NCBI RefSeq assembly: GCF_020833685.1
Contig: NZ_JACKZY010000001.1
Location: 694,578 to 758,577, forward strand
DNA from: Nitratireductor sp. B36
GTDB taxonomy: Bacteria; Pseudomonadota; Alphaproteobacteria; Rhizobiales; Rhizobiaceae
Length of the DNA: 64,000 nucleotides
Direction: 5' to 3'
The notes beneath the pieces are model-generated. The model made no database searches. It was not told where the DNA came from and saw only the letters and a list, made by a program, of their open reading frames with translations. Below, one piece after another: positions 55,059-64,000 of the stretch; position 1 is the stretch's first letter; every line of letters starts with the position of its first letter. The position numbers and the translations under genes are program-made.

Positions 55059-56597
55059 TCAGCCTTCGCTGGTCGGAAGGGCGACAAAGCGGCTTGCCTC
55101 GTCGCGCTCGATCTGCACCAGAACGGCCTTGCGGCCCGCTTTCACGGCAGCAGCAACCGCGTTTTCGACATCCTTGCCCGTTTTCACCTTCTGGGAATTG
55201 ACGGCGCGAATGATATCGCCGGGGCGGATACCGCGCTCCTCGGCAGCGCTGTCAGGCTCCACATCCGTCACGACCAGACCATCGCCATCCTCCGCCGGTG
55301 TGACCTTCAGACCGAATTGTGCATCCATTGTGCTGGACTGGGAGCCACCGCGCGCCGCTGCCACCGTCTCGACGCCGGGCATCTCGGCGAGTGTGACTTC
55401 AAGGGTTTCGGTTGCGCCGTCACGCCAAACCGTCACGTCGATTTCATTGCCCGGCGCGAACCCAGCGATCAGGCGTGCCAGTTCCTTCGGCGAAGCGACC
55501 GGCTTGTCATCCACGGCGATGATGATGTCGCCGGAGCGGATTCCGGCCTTGGCTGCAGGCTCGCCTTCCTGTGCATCGGCGACCAGCGCGCCTTTTTCTT
55601 CGTCAAGACCGACAGATTCGGCGATGTCCTTGGAGACAGGCTGGATCTGAACGCCAAGCCAACCGCGCTCAACCGTACCGTCCTCGATCAGATCTCCAAC
55701 AACCTGCTTGGCAACCGAGGCCGGAATGGCGAACGCGATGCCGACATTGCCGCCCGACGGCGAGAAGATTGCCGTGTTGATGCCGACGACCTCACCACTC
55801 AGATTGAAAGCCGGACCACCGGAGTTACCGCGGTTCACTGCCGCATCAATCTGGATGAAATCGTCATAGGGCCCAGCGCCGATGTCTCGGCCGCGGGCGG
55901 AAACAATGCCCGCCGTCACAGTGCCGCCAAGGCCGAACGGGTTACCGACTGCAACCACCCAGTCGCCTACCCGGACCTTCTCGTCATCCGCGAAATCCAC
56001 ATAGGTGAACTTGCGCTCTTCTTCGACCTTCAGAACAGCAAGGTCCGTGCGCGGATCGGTTCCGACGAGCTTGGCGTCGATCTCCGTGCCGTCATCCATG
56101 ACGACGGTGAAGTTGCTGCCGCCATCGACCACATGGTTGTTGGTGACGAGATATCCATCCTCGGAAATGAAGAAACCGGACCCCTGAGAAACCGGGCGGG
56201 GACGACGACGCTCGGCTCGGCGATCCTGCTCAAATCCGCGATCACCGCGGAATTCCCGGAAAAAGCGCTTGAGCGGGTGCCCGTCCGGCAGCTCCTCAAA
56301 GCCAGGCATGTCGAACAAGCCCGGGCCGCCACGGTTCGAGGTCATCTCGACATCAGCTTTCACACGGACGCTGACGACCGCGGGAGATACCTTTTCAACG
56401 ATGTCTGCAAAGCTGGGAGCCTGCACGGGCTGCTCGAGCCGAACCGCTTCCGCCATGACCGGCGCCGTCCCGCTTGTCACAGCGCCCAGCCCTATCGCCC
56501 CGGCGATTGCGACAGACGCGATGGTCGCCATCAGGCGCCCCCGCCTGCCTCCGACAATGCCCTTTTTCGATGCCTTGTTTTCCGCGTCGTGATGCAT
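55059..56597 (-). CDS. degP: Periplasmic serine protease/chaperone DegP (HtrA)
   Basis: A 512-residue HtrA protease. The N-terminus has a basic region then a hydrophobic signal (TIASVAIAGAIGLGAVTSGTAPVMA). The catalytic triad is H155 (TNNHVV), D185 (DPRTDLAVLK) and S259 (RGNSGGPAF). Two PDZ domains follow (about 300-400 and 415-505; GIRSGDIIIAVDDKPV, GIRPGDIIRAVNSQKV). It degrades or refolds damaged envelope proteins, including porins. GAGGACAGG lies before the ATG. The conserved order with ccm genes upstream and the two-component pair downstream supports the assignment. Confidence 0.95.
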   Translation of the reverse strand: MHHDAENKASKKGIVGGRRGRLMATIASVAIAGAIGLGAVTSGTAPVMAEAVRLEQPVQAPSFADIVEKVSPAVVSVRVKADVEMTSNRGGPGLFDMPGFEELPDGHPLKRFFREFRGDRGFEQDRRAERRRPRPVSQGSGFFISEDGYLVTNNHVVDGGSNFTVVMDDGTEIDAKLVGTDPRTDLAVLKVEEERKFTYVDFADDEKVRVGDWVVAVGNPFGLGGTVTAGIVSARGRDIGAGPYDDFIQIDAAVNRGNSGGPAFNLSGEVVGINTAIFSPSGGNVGIAFAIPASVAKQVVGDLIEDGTVERGWLGVQIQPVSKDIAESVGLDEEKGALVADAQEGEPAAKAGIRSGDIIIAVDDKPVASPKELARLIAGFAPGNEIDVTVWRDGATETLEVTLAEMPGVETVAAARGGSQSSTMDAQFGLKVTPAEDGDGLVVTDVEPDSAAEERGIRPGDIIRAVNSQKVKTGKDVENAVAAAVKAGRKAVLVQIERDEASRFVALPTSEG

Positions 56598-56726
56598 AGC
56601 AACCTGTCCTCTTGGAGAATTTCACTTCAGCGCGTCAACGCGCGTTGAGTGAAGAGATAGCGATCCGTACATTACGACGCCATTTCCAGCCGATGAAATT
56701 TTCGTAATGTTTGCGTCGATTTCTTC

Positions 56727-57959
56727 TCACGCATCTCTGCGCACGGCCGTGTGGACATGAACGAGGCTCTCAAGCGTTTTGTGAACCGGACATTTGCCGG
56801 CAATTTCAACCAGCTTATCGCGTATTTCGGGTGTCGTGGGCTTCTCCACATCGATGACGCGATCAAATCTATCGATGCGCCCCTGTGTCTTCGCCGCGTC
56901 GGAACAGTCTTCGCAGTCCCTGGCGTGGATCTTTTTATGGGAGACATCCACACTGATGCGTCCAAGATCCAGCTTCTTGCGATCGGCGTAGAGACGCAAG
57001 GTCATCGTGGTGCAGGCGCCAAGGGCGATGGACAGAAAATCATAAGGCGAAGGCCCTGTATCCAACCCGCCAAAACTCTCCGGTTCATCGGCAAACAGTC
57101 GATGCCTGCCGGCTTGTACCGCATTCTGAAAGGTGCCCTGACCTGTCTCCATCACACGCACATGCTCAATCGACACTGCACCCTGCGCCTCGTCGCCCGG
57201 CAGATAGCGTGAAAGCCAGCCACCGATGGCGCTCGCTGCAAAGGCTGCATCCTCAGTATTGGTCAGCAAATGGTCGCCCTGATCCAGTGAGATGTAGCTT
57301 TTGGGGTGTTTCGCCGCGAGGAAAATCTGGGTGGCGTTGTCGATCCCGACAATCTCGTCAAGTGGAGCGTGAAGGATGAGAAGCGGTTTGCGCATGCCTG
57401 CTACAGCATCGAGAATTCTGTGCGAGCGGACATCCTCAACAAACTGTTTCTTTACGCGGAAAGCGCGACCCGCCAGTGAAACCTCCGCTTCGCCGCCCTG
57501 CTGGATGTCTTCCAGCGACGTGCCAAGATTCTTGAGCACATGCGCCGTATCAGAGGGCGCACCAATGGTTGCGACGGCCTTCACCGACGGCAGCCGCCCG
57601 GCAATGGCAAGGACGGCCGCCCCTCCCAGAGAATGACCGATCAACACGGACGGAGCTTCATAATGCTTCTCAAGAAAAGCTGTAGCGCTAAGCAAATCCT
57701 CGAGATTGGTAGAGAAGTTGGTCGATGCGAACTCTCCCTCGCTGGATCCGAGGCCAGTAAAATCAAAGCGCAGCACGGCAATCCCTGCCCGCGCCAATTC
57801 GGCGGCAATGCGCCGCGCAGCGAGCAGATCTTTCGAGCAGGTGAAACAGTGCGCGAAGAGCGCATAAGCCCTGATTGGTCCGTTGGGCAAATCGAGCCGG
57901 GCGGCAAGATCCGCGCCGGAGTGGCCTTTGAACGTGAGCTTCTGGGTTATCGCCGTCAT
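56727..57959 (-). CDS. Alpha/beta hydrolase - OsmC-family fusion protein
   Basis: A 410-residue natural fusion. The N-terminal alpha/beta hydrolase (1-255) has nucleophile S110 in LIGHSLGG, D201 in HAPLDEIVG and H230 in DQGDH. The C-terminal OsmC-like domain (from about 265) has peroxidatic-type cysteines C316 (GACTTMTLRLYADRK) and C390 (GKCPVHKTLE), plus an extra CEDC pair at 349-352 that could bind metal or form a disulfide. OsmC proteins reduce organic hydroperoxides. The fusion, seen in many proteobacteria, suggests that a lipid-derived ester or peroxide is handled in two steps; that is inference. Cytoplasmic; AAAGGG upstream of the ATG. Confidence 0.9.
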   Translation of the reverse strand: MTAITQKLTFKGHSGADLAARLDLPNGPIRAYALFAHCFTCSKDLLAARRIAAELARAGIAVLRFDFTGLGSSEGEFASTNFSTNLEDLLSATAFLEKHYEAPSVLIGHSLGGAAVLAIAGRLPSVKAVATIGAPSDTAHVLKNLGTSLEDIQQGGEAEVSLAGRAFRVKKQFVEDVRSHRILDAVAGMRKPLLILHAPLDEIVGIDNATQIFLAAKHPKSYISLDQGDHLLTNTEDAAFAASAIGGWLSRYLPGDEAQGAVSIEHVRVMETGQGTFQNAVQAGRHRLFADEPESFGGLDTGPSPYDFLSIALGACTTMTLRLYADRKKLDLGRISVDVSHKKIHARDCEDCSDAAKTQGRIDRFDRVIDVEKPTTPEIRDKLVEIAGKCPVHKTLESLVHVHTAVRRDA

Positions 57960-58056
57960 GGGGTCCCTTTCGCAACTCTCCCGATCCTGCCGTCTGGCAG
58001 CCCGGTGTCAGGCTAAGTGGATCCGGTTCCCCCGTACAGGCTTGTGATCAGGAAAC

Positions 58057-58533
58057 TCATTCACGGTCGTTCAAGATTTGGTCAAGGCGCTTCTTTTCTT
58101 CTGCACTCAGTCTCAATACAGCGCCGCCAGTCTTTTTGCGCCGCGCACCGGTGACGATCAGCACGCCGCCCACCAGCAGCAATATCACGGGGGCACCCCA
58201 AAGCAGTGCATTGCGATAGCTGAAACGCGGTTTCAGGAGAACAAACTCTCCATAACGATCCACCACATAGGCGATCACTTCCTCGTTGCTGTCACCTGCC
58301 TTGAGACGGTCGCGTACGAGGATCCGAAGATCACGCGCGAGCTCCGCATCCGAATCGTCAATGGACTGGTTTTGGCAAACCATGCACCGCAGCTCCGCAG
58401 AAAGCTCACGCGCGCGCTCCTCCAGCACCGGATCATCAAGGATCTCATCAGGTTGCACCGCCAAGACAGGCAGAAGCGCCATATTCAGCAGCCCAAACGC
58501 GGCGGTAAGCACACCAATGATCCAGCGCCTCAT
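58057..58533 (-). CDS. ccmH: Cytochrome c maturation protein CcmH (CycL)
   Basis: A 158-residue membrane-anchored thiol-disulfide protein. Signal peptide (VLTAAFGLLNMALLPVLA), the redox motif LRCMVCQNQ (L-R-C-x-x-C) and a C-terminal membrane helix (LLWGAPVILLLVGGVLIV). It reduces the CXXCH haem-attachment cysteines of apocytochrome c. The start ATG overlaps the ccmF stop by four bases. Last gene of the ccmIEFH unit. Confidence 0.95.
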   Translation of the reverse strand: MRRWIIGVLTAAFGLLNMALLPVLAVQPDEILDDPVLEERARELSAELRCMVCQNQSIDDSDAELARDLRILVRDRLKAGDSNEEVIAYVVDRYGEFVLLKPRFSYRNALLWGAPVILLLVGGVLIVTGARRKKTGGAVLRLSAEEKKRLDQILNDRE

Positions 58534-60515
58534 GCCACCCGTCCCTCCACCGCCGGCTTGCGGCGCGGCATAGGCGCGCCGACCCGCAACCGACGATCAA
58601 GAAGCGACACGGTCCCGCCCACCATCATCACGAGGGCGCCGAGCCAGATCAGCGTGACCATCGGTTTCCACCAGATGCGTACGACGATCTTGCCGTTGGG
58701 GGTCTGATCACCAAGGGAAACATAAAGCTGGCTTAGGCCAAGCGTTCTGATGCCAGCCTCAGTGGTTGGCATTTGGCGGGCTGTATAAAGGCGTTTGGAC
58801 GACACCACCTCGCCCAGAGGTTTTCCGGTAACCCGGGACAGAACGAAGGTTGCCTGGTCTTCGGTGTAGTTCGGGCCTGTGAAGGGACGGAGACTGTCGA
58901 ACCGTAGATTGTATCCCTGAATCTGAACGGTCTCGCCTGGCTGCATCGCGGCGATGCGCTCAGTCTCCAGCGTCGTCACGGAGATGATACCGATCGTGGT
59001 CAACCCGATCCCCGCGTGCGCCAGAGCTGTTCCAAACACTGAACGCGGCAATCCTTTGAAACGACTGAAAACCACGGACGGCGCCGCCTTGCCAACACCG
59101 GATTTGACGACGAGATCAGTCATCGCACCCAGCACGAGCCACACTCCCAGTCCAATGCCGAGTGCGGCCAGAACCGAAGCACGATCGACCAGAACGAAAG
59201 CAAGAAGCGCGATAGCGAGTGCGGCACCAAAAGCCCCGAAGAGCCTTTGAGACACAGCCCACAGATCGCCTCGCTTCCACGCAAGAAGCGGGCCGAAGGG
59301 CACGATCACCAGGAGAGGAAGAATAAGAGGGCCAAAGGTGAGATTGAAAAACGGTGCTCCGACGGAGATCTTGTCGCCGGTCACGGCCTCGACCAAAAGC
59401 GGGTACAGCGTGCCGATCAACACTGTGGCGGTCGCTGTCGTCAAAACCAGATTGTTAAGGACCAGCGCTCCCTCGCGCGAGATCGGCTGGAAGAGGCCAC
59501 CCGGTGCCAGCGTTGCTGCCCTCCAGGCAAAAAGCGCTAAGGACCCGCCAATGAACAGCACGAGAATCCCGAGAATGAAAACGCCGCGTGCCGGATCCGT
59601 CGCAAAGGCATGGACGGAGGTCAGAACGCCGGAACGGACCAAAAACGTTCCGAGCAACGACAGCGAGAATGTCAGGATAGCAAGAAGGACCGTCCAGATC
59701 TTCAGCGCCGACCGCTTTTCCATAACCAGCGCCGAGTGCAATAGCGCCGTCCCCCCCAGCCACGGCAGCAGCGAGGCATTCTCGACCGGATCCCAGAACC
59801 AGAACCCGCCCCAGCCAAGCTCGTAATAGGCCCAGTATGAGCCCATTGCGATACCGCCTGTCAGAAACATCCAGGCTGCAAGCGTCCAGGGCCGCACCCA
59901 GCGCGCCCAGGCAGCATCCAGCCGCCCCTCGATCAGGGCCGCAATGGCAAAGGAAAAGGCAACGGAAAACCCGACATAGCCGAGATAAAGCAGAGGTGGA
60001 TGAACGGCGAGCCCTATGTCCTGGAGAATGGGGTTTAGATCACGCCCTTCCATCGGGGCCGGGTCGAGGCGTGCAAACGGGTTCGAGGTCGCCAGAATGA
60101 ATATGATGAAGGCACAGCTGATCGCACCTTGCACTCCGAGCACATTCGCACGCAGGGATAGAGGAAGGTTACGCCCGAAAACCGCCACCAGCGCACCGAA
60201 AAAAACAAGGATCAGCACCCACAGGAGCATCGACCCCTCATGGTTCCCCCATGTACCGGTGATCTTGTAGAGAAGCGGCTTGGCCGAATGCGAGTTCTCC
60301 CAGACGTTCAATACCGAAAAATCCGATTGGATATAGGCGGAGGTCAGCGCCATGAAGGAGAGCGCGACCAGCATGAAATTGGTCAGGGCCGCGGGCTCAC
60401 CCACGCGCATCAGCGTGTCGTTCTTGATCTGAGCACCGATGATGGGCACCGCCATCTGAACCAGCGCCAGCGCGAAGGCGAGGACAAGGGCAAAATGACC
60501 GAGTTCAATGCTCAT
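58530..60515 (-). CDS. ccmF: Cytochrome c haem lyase subunit CcmF (CycK)
   Basis: A 661-residue multi-helix membrane protein of the haem-handling family. The tryptophan-rich WWD domain is GWGGFWFWDPVENASLLPWL, preceded by TGTWGNHEGSMLLWV and conserved histidines for haem (for example HSALVMEKRS, HAFATDPARG). It forms the haem lyase with CcmH and CcmI. ATG 60515 is preferred over a GTG four codons earlier. Between ccmE and ccmH on one strand. Confidence 0.95.
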   Translation of the reverse strand: MSIELGHFALVLAFALALVQMAVPIIGAQIKNDTLMRVGEPAALTNFMLVALSFMALTSAYIQSDFSVLNVWENSHSAKPLLYKITGTWGNHEGSMLLWVLILVFFGALVAVFGRNLPLSLRANVLGVQGAISCAFIIFILATSNPFARLDPAPMEGRDLNPILQDIGLAVHPPLLYLGYVGFSVAFSFAIAALIEGRLDAAWARWVRPWTLAAWMFLTGGIAMGSYWAYYELGWGGFWFWDPVENASLLPWLGGTALLHSALVMEKRSALKIWTVLLAILTFSLSLLGTFLVRSGVLTSVHAFATDPARGVFILGILVLFIGGSLALFAWRAATLAPGGLFQPISREGALVLNNLVLTTATATVLIGTLYPLLVEAVTGDKISVGAPFFNLTFGPLILPLLVIVPFGPLLAWKRGDLWAVSQRLFGAFGAALAIALLAFVLVDRASVLAALGIGLGVWLVLGAMTDLVVKSGVGKAAPSVVFSRFKGLPRSVFGTALAHAGIGLTTIGIISVTTLETERIAAMQPGETVQIQGYNLRFDSLRPFTGPNYTEDQATFVLSRVTGKPLGEVVSSKRLYTARQMPTTEAGIRTLGLSQLYVSLGDQTPNGKIVVRIWWKPMVTLIWLGALVMMVGGTVSLLDRRLRVGAPMPRRKPAVEGRVA

Positions 60516-60571
60516 TGTGTCATCCACTCCAATCGATCCGTTCTGGCTGGTCCGGACGCGTTACAACGGCG

Positions 60572-61012
60572 TCAGTTTTCCTGCCAGACACCCTTTTCCT
60601 TGAGACTGTCGGCCACTTCGCGCGGCATGTAATTCTCGTCATGCTTGGCAAGAACGGTATCGGCAACAAACATCTTGCTGTCGTCGAAAACGCCCTCGGT
60701 GACCACACCTTGCTCCTCTCGAAAAAGATCGGGCAGGATGCCATTGTAGCGCACCGACACCGTGTTGCTTCCATCGGTCACCGTAAAGCGCACATGGGTA
60801 TCGTCGGAGCGCACTATAGAGCCCTTTTCCACAAGGCCGCCGAGTCGGATGCGCTGACCGGCAGCAACCGGGTTTTCCGCCAGATCTCCTGGCATGTAAA
60901 AATAAGATGTCTGTTCGCCCAGAGCATAGAGCGTGAGCCCGGTGGCTGCTCCGATAAAGCCTAGGGCGCCTGCGATTATCGCCAGCCTTTTTTGTTTCCG
61001 TGTCACATCCAA
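60572..61012 (-). CDS. ccmE: Cytochrome c haem chaperone CcmE (CycJ)
   Basis: A 146-residue membrane-tethered periplasmic chaperone: N-terminal anchor ([21 protein letters not shown]), OB-fold, and the covalent haem-binding histidine in [13 protein letters not shown] (H-x-x-x-Y). It carries haem to CcmF. It begins one base after the ccmI stop. Confidence 0.96.
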   Translation of the reverse strand: MDVTRKQKRLAIIAGALGFIGAATGLTLYALGEQTSYFYMPGDLAENPVAAGQRIRLGGLVEKGSIVRSDDTHVRFTVTDGSNTVSVRYNGILPDLFREEQGVVTEGVFDDSKMFVADTVLAKHDENYMPREVADSLKEKGVWQEN

Positions 61013-61013
61013 C

Positions 61014-62135
61014 CTATTCGATTGTCACGCCAAGATTGGCCGCGAACCCCTTCAGTTCTGCACTTTCGGAGGCTTTATCGCCGAATGCCGCCACAGCGCG
61101 CGCGAGCGCTTCCTTGGCGGCTTCAGGACGCTGAAGCACAACGTATGAACGAATGAGACGCCGCCATCCTTCCAGATCGGAAGGGTTTTCGCGCAGCTTT
61201 TCGTCCAACCCTTTCACCATGCCTTCGATCATCGCCTGACGATCGGTCTCGGAAAGGTCGGAAGCCGCAGCCACCTCGCCTGCCGCGGGGCCGCGAGCAG
61301 AAGCTCCCTCGCCGCCGGATTGTGCCATGGCCTGCTGCGCTGCCTCACGCCATGGCGAGGCATCAGGAAGATTTTCCAGCATTCCGCGCCAGATCGTCCG
61401 CGCATCCTCGGTTGCGCCTTCCTGAGCACGCGCCAGCCCCAGGAAAAATCGCGCTTTCGGCTCGTTGGGGTCAAGCGCGAGGGCCTGCTCGAAAACCCCT
61501 TCTGCATCGGCGGTCACCATGCCGCGCGCAGCCCCGACCATCGCCTCTCCCAGCGCCGCTTTCAGCTCTGCTGTTTCGCCTGAGAGCCTCATGATGTTTT
61601 GCAGGGCGGTTTGAGCGTCCGCAAAGCGCCCCAGACGCATGTAGACCGGAGCCAGAACCTGCCAGCCGCGGGCATCGTCAGGATTGGTCGCCAGATGCGT
61701 CTCTGCGCGCGCGACCAACTCGTCTATAGACGCATCGGCGGGCTCGGCAGCTGTTCGCGCATGCAAAGGTTGTGCGGGCATGCCGGGTTCCCCGGTAAAC
61801 ACGTAAAGGCCCCAGCTCACCAATGGAATTGCGAGAACGGCCGCGGCAGCCGTCAATTGGGTAACACGACGATTCGACCTAGTACTATCTCGGATATCAG
61901 CAGCCTCGGAGACCTGCAAAATGCGACGTCCTATCTCGGCCCTGGCCTGTTCGGCTTCCTGCTGGCCAATCAGTCCGCGCTTCGCGTCACGTTCCACTTC
62001 CTCAAGCTGATCACGGTAGACCTCGATGTCATGGGCGCCTGCATCTTCGGCGGGCGCTTGGCGCACGGCGAAGGGTCGCAGCACTGCAAAGGCGGCAATG
62101 AAAGTCAGAAAGGCTGCAAGGATCCAGAACAACAT
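61014..62135 (-). CDS. ccmI: Cytochrome c maturation protein CcmI (CycH)
   Basis: A 373-residue protein starting [16 protein letters not shown] (ATG 62135 after TAGGACCC); upstream open frame is ignored. Two N-terminal helices flank a coiled segment ([19 protein letters not shown]), and the periplasmic C-terminal part is made of TPR-like helices ([41 protein letters not shown]). It presents apocytochrome c to the haem lyase. First gene of ccmIEFH. In Rhizobium this operon and feuPQ are both needed for high-affinity iron acquisition (established knowledge). Confidence 0.94.
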   Translation of the reverse strand: MLFWILAAFLTFIAAFAVLRPFAVRQAPAEDAGAHDIEVYRDQLEEVERDAKRGLIGQQEAEQARAEIGRRILQVSEAADIRDSTRSNRRVTQLTAAAAVLAIPLVSWGLYVFTGEPGMPAQPLHARTAAEPADASIDELVARAETHLATNPDDARGWQVLAPVYMRLGRFADAQTALQNIMRLSGETAELKAALGEAMVGAARGMVTADAEGVFEQALALDPNEPKARFFLGLARAQEGATEDARTIWRGMLENLPDASPWREAAQQAMAQSGGEGASARGPAAGEVAAASDLSETDRQAMIEGMVKGLDEKLRENPSDLEGWRRLIRSYVVLQRPEAAKEALARAVAAFGDKASESAELKGFAANLGVTIE

Positions 62136-62244
62136 GGGTCCTAAATAGCCGCCGGGGAACGTGCTGCCAACTCGGCGCAGCTGCGGCCATTTGGCAAACT
62201 GGCCGCCCCCCCGTTCCCCAACCCTGAGATTTTTGCTGAAAATC

Positions 62245-62682
62245 TTATCCCAGCAGCATCCAGCTTCCATCCTCGTTGCGACAAGCGGTTCCGCGTGCTT
62301 CCCGGGGCGTCCCGTTGATCTGGATGGTGTGGGTATATTGCCGACAGTCCTGGGAGCCCACGCGGTAAGGCTGCGCCGCGCGTACGGTTCCAGTCCGGCC
62401 GGAGCCAGCATCCTGCCACGACACGTCTTGGCCAGCGGGTGTGCTCTCGAGGGCCTTGTACTCAGCTTCTATCGCGATGCGTTTTTGCCGACGAGATAAT
62501 GCAGCGCCGAATTCGCCACCAATCAGGCCACCGCCCTCCATGCCAAGTATGGCGGAACTGTCCGTTGCAGCCTGAGATGCTGCAAACTGATTGGGCTCGA
62601 GTTGCGCGCTCGACATGCCGTTGCTCAGGCAGCCGGACAAAACTGCGGATAGGGCTACTGCAAAAACTGCTGAGAGTTTCAT
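62245..62682 (-). CDS. Surface lipoprotein, 17-kDa antigen/RT0821 type
   Basis: A 145-residue lipoprotein with signal MKLSAVFAVALSAVLSGC, whose LSGC is a lipobox with Cys18 as lipid site. A glycine-rich segment (MEGGGLIGGEFGAALS) and a compact C-terminal domain (YTHTIQINGTPREARGTACRNEDGSWMLL) match the RT0821/Lpp0805 surface-antigen family. It lies between ccmI and feuQ on the same strand. Envelope-structural role presumed. Confidence 0.82.
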   Translation of the reverse strand: MKLSAVFAVALSAVLSGCLSNGMSSAQLEPNQFAASQAATDSSAILGMEGGGLIGGEFGAALSRRQKRIAIEAEYKALESTPAGQDVSWQDAGSGRTGTVRAAQPYRVGSQDCRQYTHTIQINGTPREARGTACRNEDGSWMLLG

Positions 62683-62764
62683 TGATACCAATGGTCCCCT
62701 GAGACACATGTGTCGTTTGCAAGGTGTTTAAAGCTTCGGTTTGGCCCAATTTGGGCAATTCTGC

Positions 62765-64000
62765 TCAACTGGCGCCCTGAGCTTCCGCACGAGGCAGCGC
62801 AACAACAACTTTGAGCCCACCAAGCGAGGAACGTTCCAAAGCGAGAGAACCCCCATACTCTTCCACCAGATCTGCGACAATCGCAAGCCCGAGCCCGGTA
62901 CCAGGCTTGGTTTCATCAAGCCGCCGGCCACGCTTCAACGCGTCCCGCGCCCTCTCTTCGGGAATACCGGGACCGTCGTCTTCAATGATGATAAGAAGCC
63001 CGCGGGCATCGCCCTGCGACGCGGCGTCCTTGGCAGACAGGCAAACGCGCGTCCTGGCCCATTTCATCGCATTTTCCATCAGGTTGCCGCTGATTTCCTC
63101 CAGATCTTCCCGTTCCCCGGCAAAGATCAAAGGATCGTCAGGAAACTGCACTTCAAGGTCGATCGTGGGATTGAGCTTGCCCATGACCCGCGCCATGCGC
63201 TCGAGCGATGCCTTGACCGGTGTGCGAAAGACAAGACTGTCGCGCTGGGCTGCTGCTCGCGCCCGCTGCAGATAGTGATCGAGCTGACGCTGAAGCGCAG
63301 TGGCCTGGGCTGTGATCAGCTTTCCCCGTTCACCGCCCACCGCATGACCTTCGTTCATGAGAACGGCTAGAGGAGTTTTCAGGGAGTGAGCCAGATTGCC
63401 GACCTGTTTGCGTGAACGCTCGACGATACGTCGATTGTTGTCGATCAAGGCATTGGTCTCGTCCGCCAACGCTTCGATTTCGGTCGGAAACGGGCCCTCA
63501 AGCCGCTGCGTCGAGCCTGCTCGAATCTCTGAAAGAGCCTGTTGAACGCGATTGAGCGGGCGCAAGCCGTAGAGGATCGCAAAAACATTGATGGCAATCA
63601 TCCCAAGGCCGAATATTGCCAGATAGCCGTAAAGTCTGCGAACAAATTGGCTGACTTCGTCCTCCAGCTCGCTTCGATTGCCCATGACGCGAAAACGCGC
63701 CACCTGGCCCTGGTCACCCACGACCAGTTCGGCCTCCACCACCTCGATCGTTTCGCCACCTGGCCCCATGGCCATGTAGCTGCGCTGAAATCCGGTGTTG
63801 AACGGCACATCATTTATGCTCGGCGATGGGACGGGCTCTGCCATGGAAGGCGAGCGCAATGCTCGGCCCAGGTCATCGGTCAGCGGTTCCACCGCCCAAT
63901 ACCAGCCGGATTGGGGCTGCAGAAAACGCAGATCATCGAGATTGGGGCTGCCCTGCAAGGTTCCGTCTTCCGCAAGCCCCACCGAGCCAATGACATTGTT
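62765..64000 (-). CDS. feuQ: Two-component sensor kinase FeuQ (5' end beyond the window)
   Basis: 412 C-terminal residues of a histidine kinase; the frame continues past base 64000. Visible: the end of a periplasmic domain, a membrane helix (YGYLAIFGLGMIAINVFAILYG), HAMP-like region, phosphoacceptor box VGNLAHSLKTPLAVLMNEGH and ATPase motifs NLMENAMKWA, EDDGPGIP and GTGLGLAIVADLVEEYGG. The SLKTPL box and position beside ccm genes fit FeuQ, the partner of FeuP, needed for iron uptake in R. leguminosarum and osmoregulation in Sinorhizobium. feuP should lie just beyond the window. Confidence 0.85.
   Translation of the reverse strand, partial: NNVIGSVGLAEDGTLQGSPNLDDLRFLQPQSGWYWAVEPLTDDLGRALRSPSMAEPVPSPSINDVPFNTGFQRSYMAMGPGGETIEVVEAELVVGDQGQVARFRVMGNRSELEDEVSQFVRRLYGYLAIFGLGMIAINVFAILYGLRPLNRVQQALSEIRAGSTQRLEGPFPTEIEALADETNALIDNNRRIVERSRKQVGNLAHSLKTPLAVLMNEGHAVGGERGKLITAQATALQRQLDHYLQRARAAAQRDSLVFRTPVKASLERMARVMGKLNPTIDLEVQFPDDPLIFAGEREDLEEISGNLMENAMKWARTRVCLSAKDAASQGDARGLLIIIEDDGPGIPEERARDALKRGRRLDETKPGTGLGLAIVADLVEEYGGSLALERSSLGGLKVVVALPRAEAQGAS

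Noticed and set aside
62136-62411. 92-codon N-terminal extension of ccmI
   Set aside because: It overlaps the lipoprotein gene antisense-free region and lacks CcmI similarity; MLFWILAAF is the normal start with a ribosome site.

Overview
The window comes from a GC-rich alphaproteobacterium of the order Hyphomicrobiales (Rhizobiales), most likely the Phyllobacteriaceae/Brucellaceae neighbourhood. This rests on gene families and gene order only: paired Omp2-type porins, a stand-alone RibH2 lumazine synthase under an FMN riboswitch, and the chain feuQ - lipoprotein - ccmI-ccmE-ccmF-ccmH - degP - response regulator/kinase - glnE facing pleC and pepN, which I recall from Rhizobium, Sinorhizobium and Brucella chromosomes. 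The genus cannot be fixed from sequence reading alone.

Layout. 1-797: the N-terminal part of a tyrosine recombinase leaves the window on the left, followed by about 400 bp of non-coding DNA with strong hairpins; this looks like the end of an integrated element. 798-3833: two divergent porin genes carry a 218-bp exactly identical inverted repeat on either side of tRNA-Ser(GCU). 3994-9303: HisC-like aminotransferase, ribH2 with its riboswitch, a Tat-type DUF1513/imelysin pair and a DmpA-type peptidase. 9586-12022: MFS transporter, LysE exporter and isochorismatase-type hydrolase. 12327-23214: a leucine/isovalerate catabolic locus (TetR regulator, ivd, mccB, mccA) in which mccB and mccA are separated by two minus-strand genes, a secreted HERVH (HExxH-type) DUF922 protein and a 1298-residue outer-membrane protein of unknown function. 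23293-28192: Sel1 protein, a divergent fecB / fecCDE iron-chelate ABC transporter and a DUF2147 protein behind a complex palindromic region.

28284-37940: LysR regulator, a paired SMR exporter whose second subunit lacks the third helix, a YghU-type GST, two tiny secreted-protein genes, amn, an EEP-domain membrane protein, a TPR-methyltransferase, ETF-QO and a DUF2585 protein. 38013-44519: type-4-like UDG, a small outer-membrane beta-barrel behind a perfect CtrA-type box, a membrane protein/XRE regulator pair, a DMT transporter and a form-II CoxL-like molybdenum hydroxylase without its partner subunits. 44707-64000: pepN, pleC-like kinase, glnE, two-component pair, degP, alpha/beta-hydrolase-OsmC fusion, cytochrome c maturation genes, a surface lipoprotein and a 5'-truncated feuQ.

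Together the window combines envelope genes (porins, giant barrel, DegP, lipoprotein), iron and haem genes (fec, imelysin/DUF1513, ccm, feuQ) and branched-chain acyl-CoA oxidation (ivd, mcc, ETF-QO). Most is conserved core genome. The less ordinary parts are the recombinase end, the porin inverted repeat with Shine-Dalgarno hairpins, the giant barrel/protease pair inside the mcc locus, the helix-deleted SMR subunit and the two microprotein genes.
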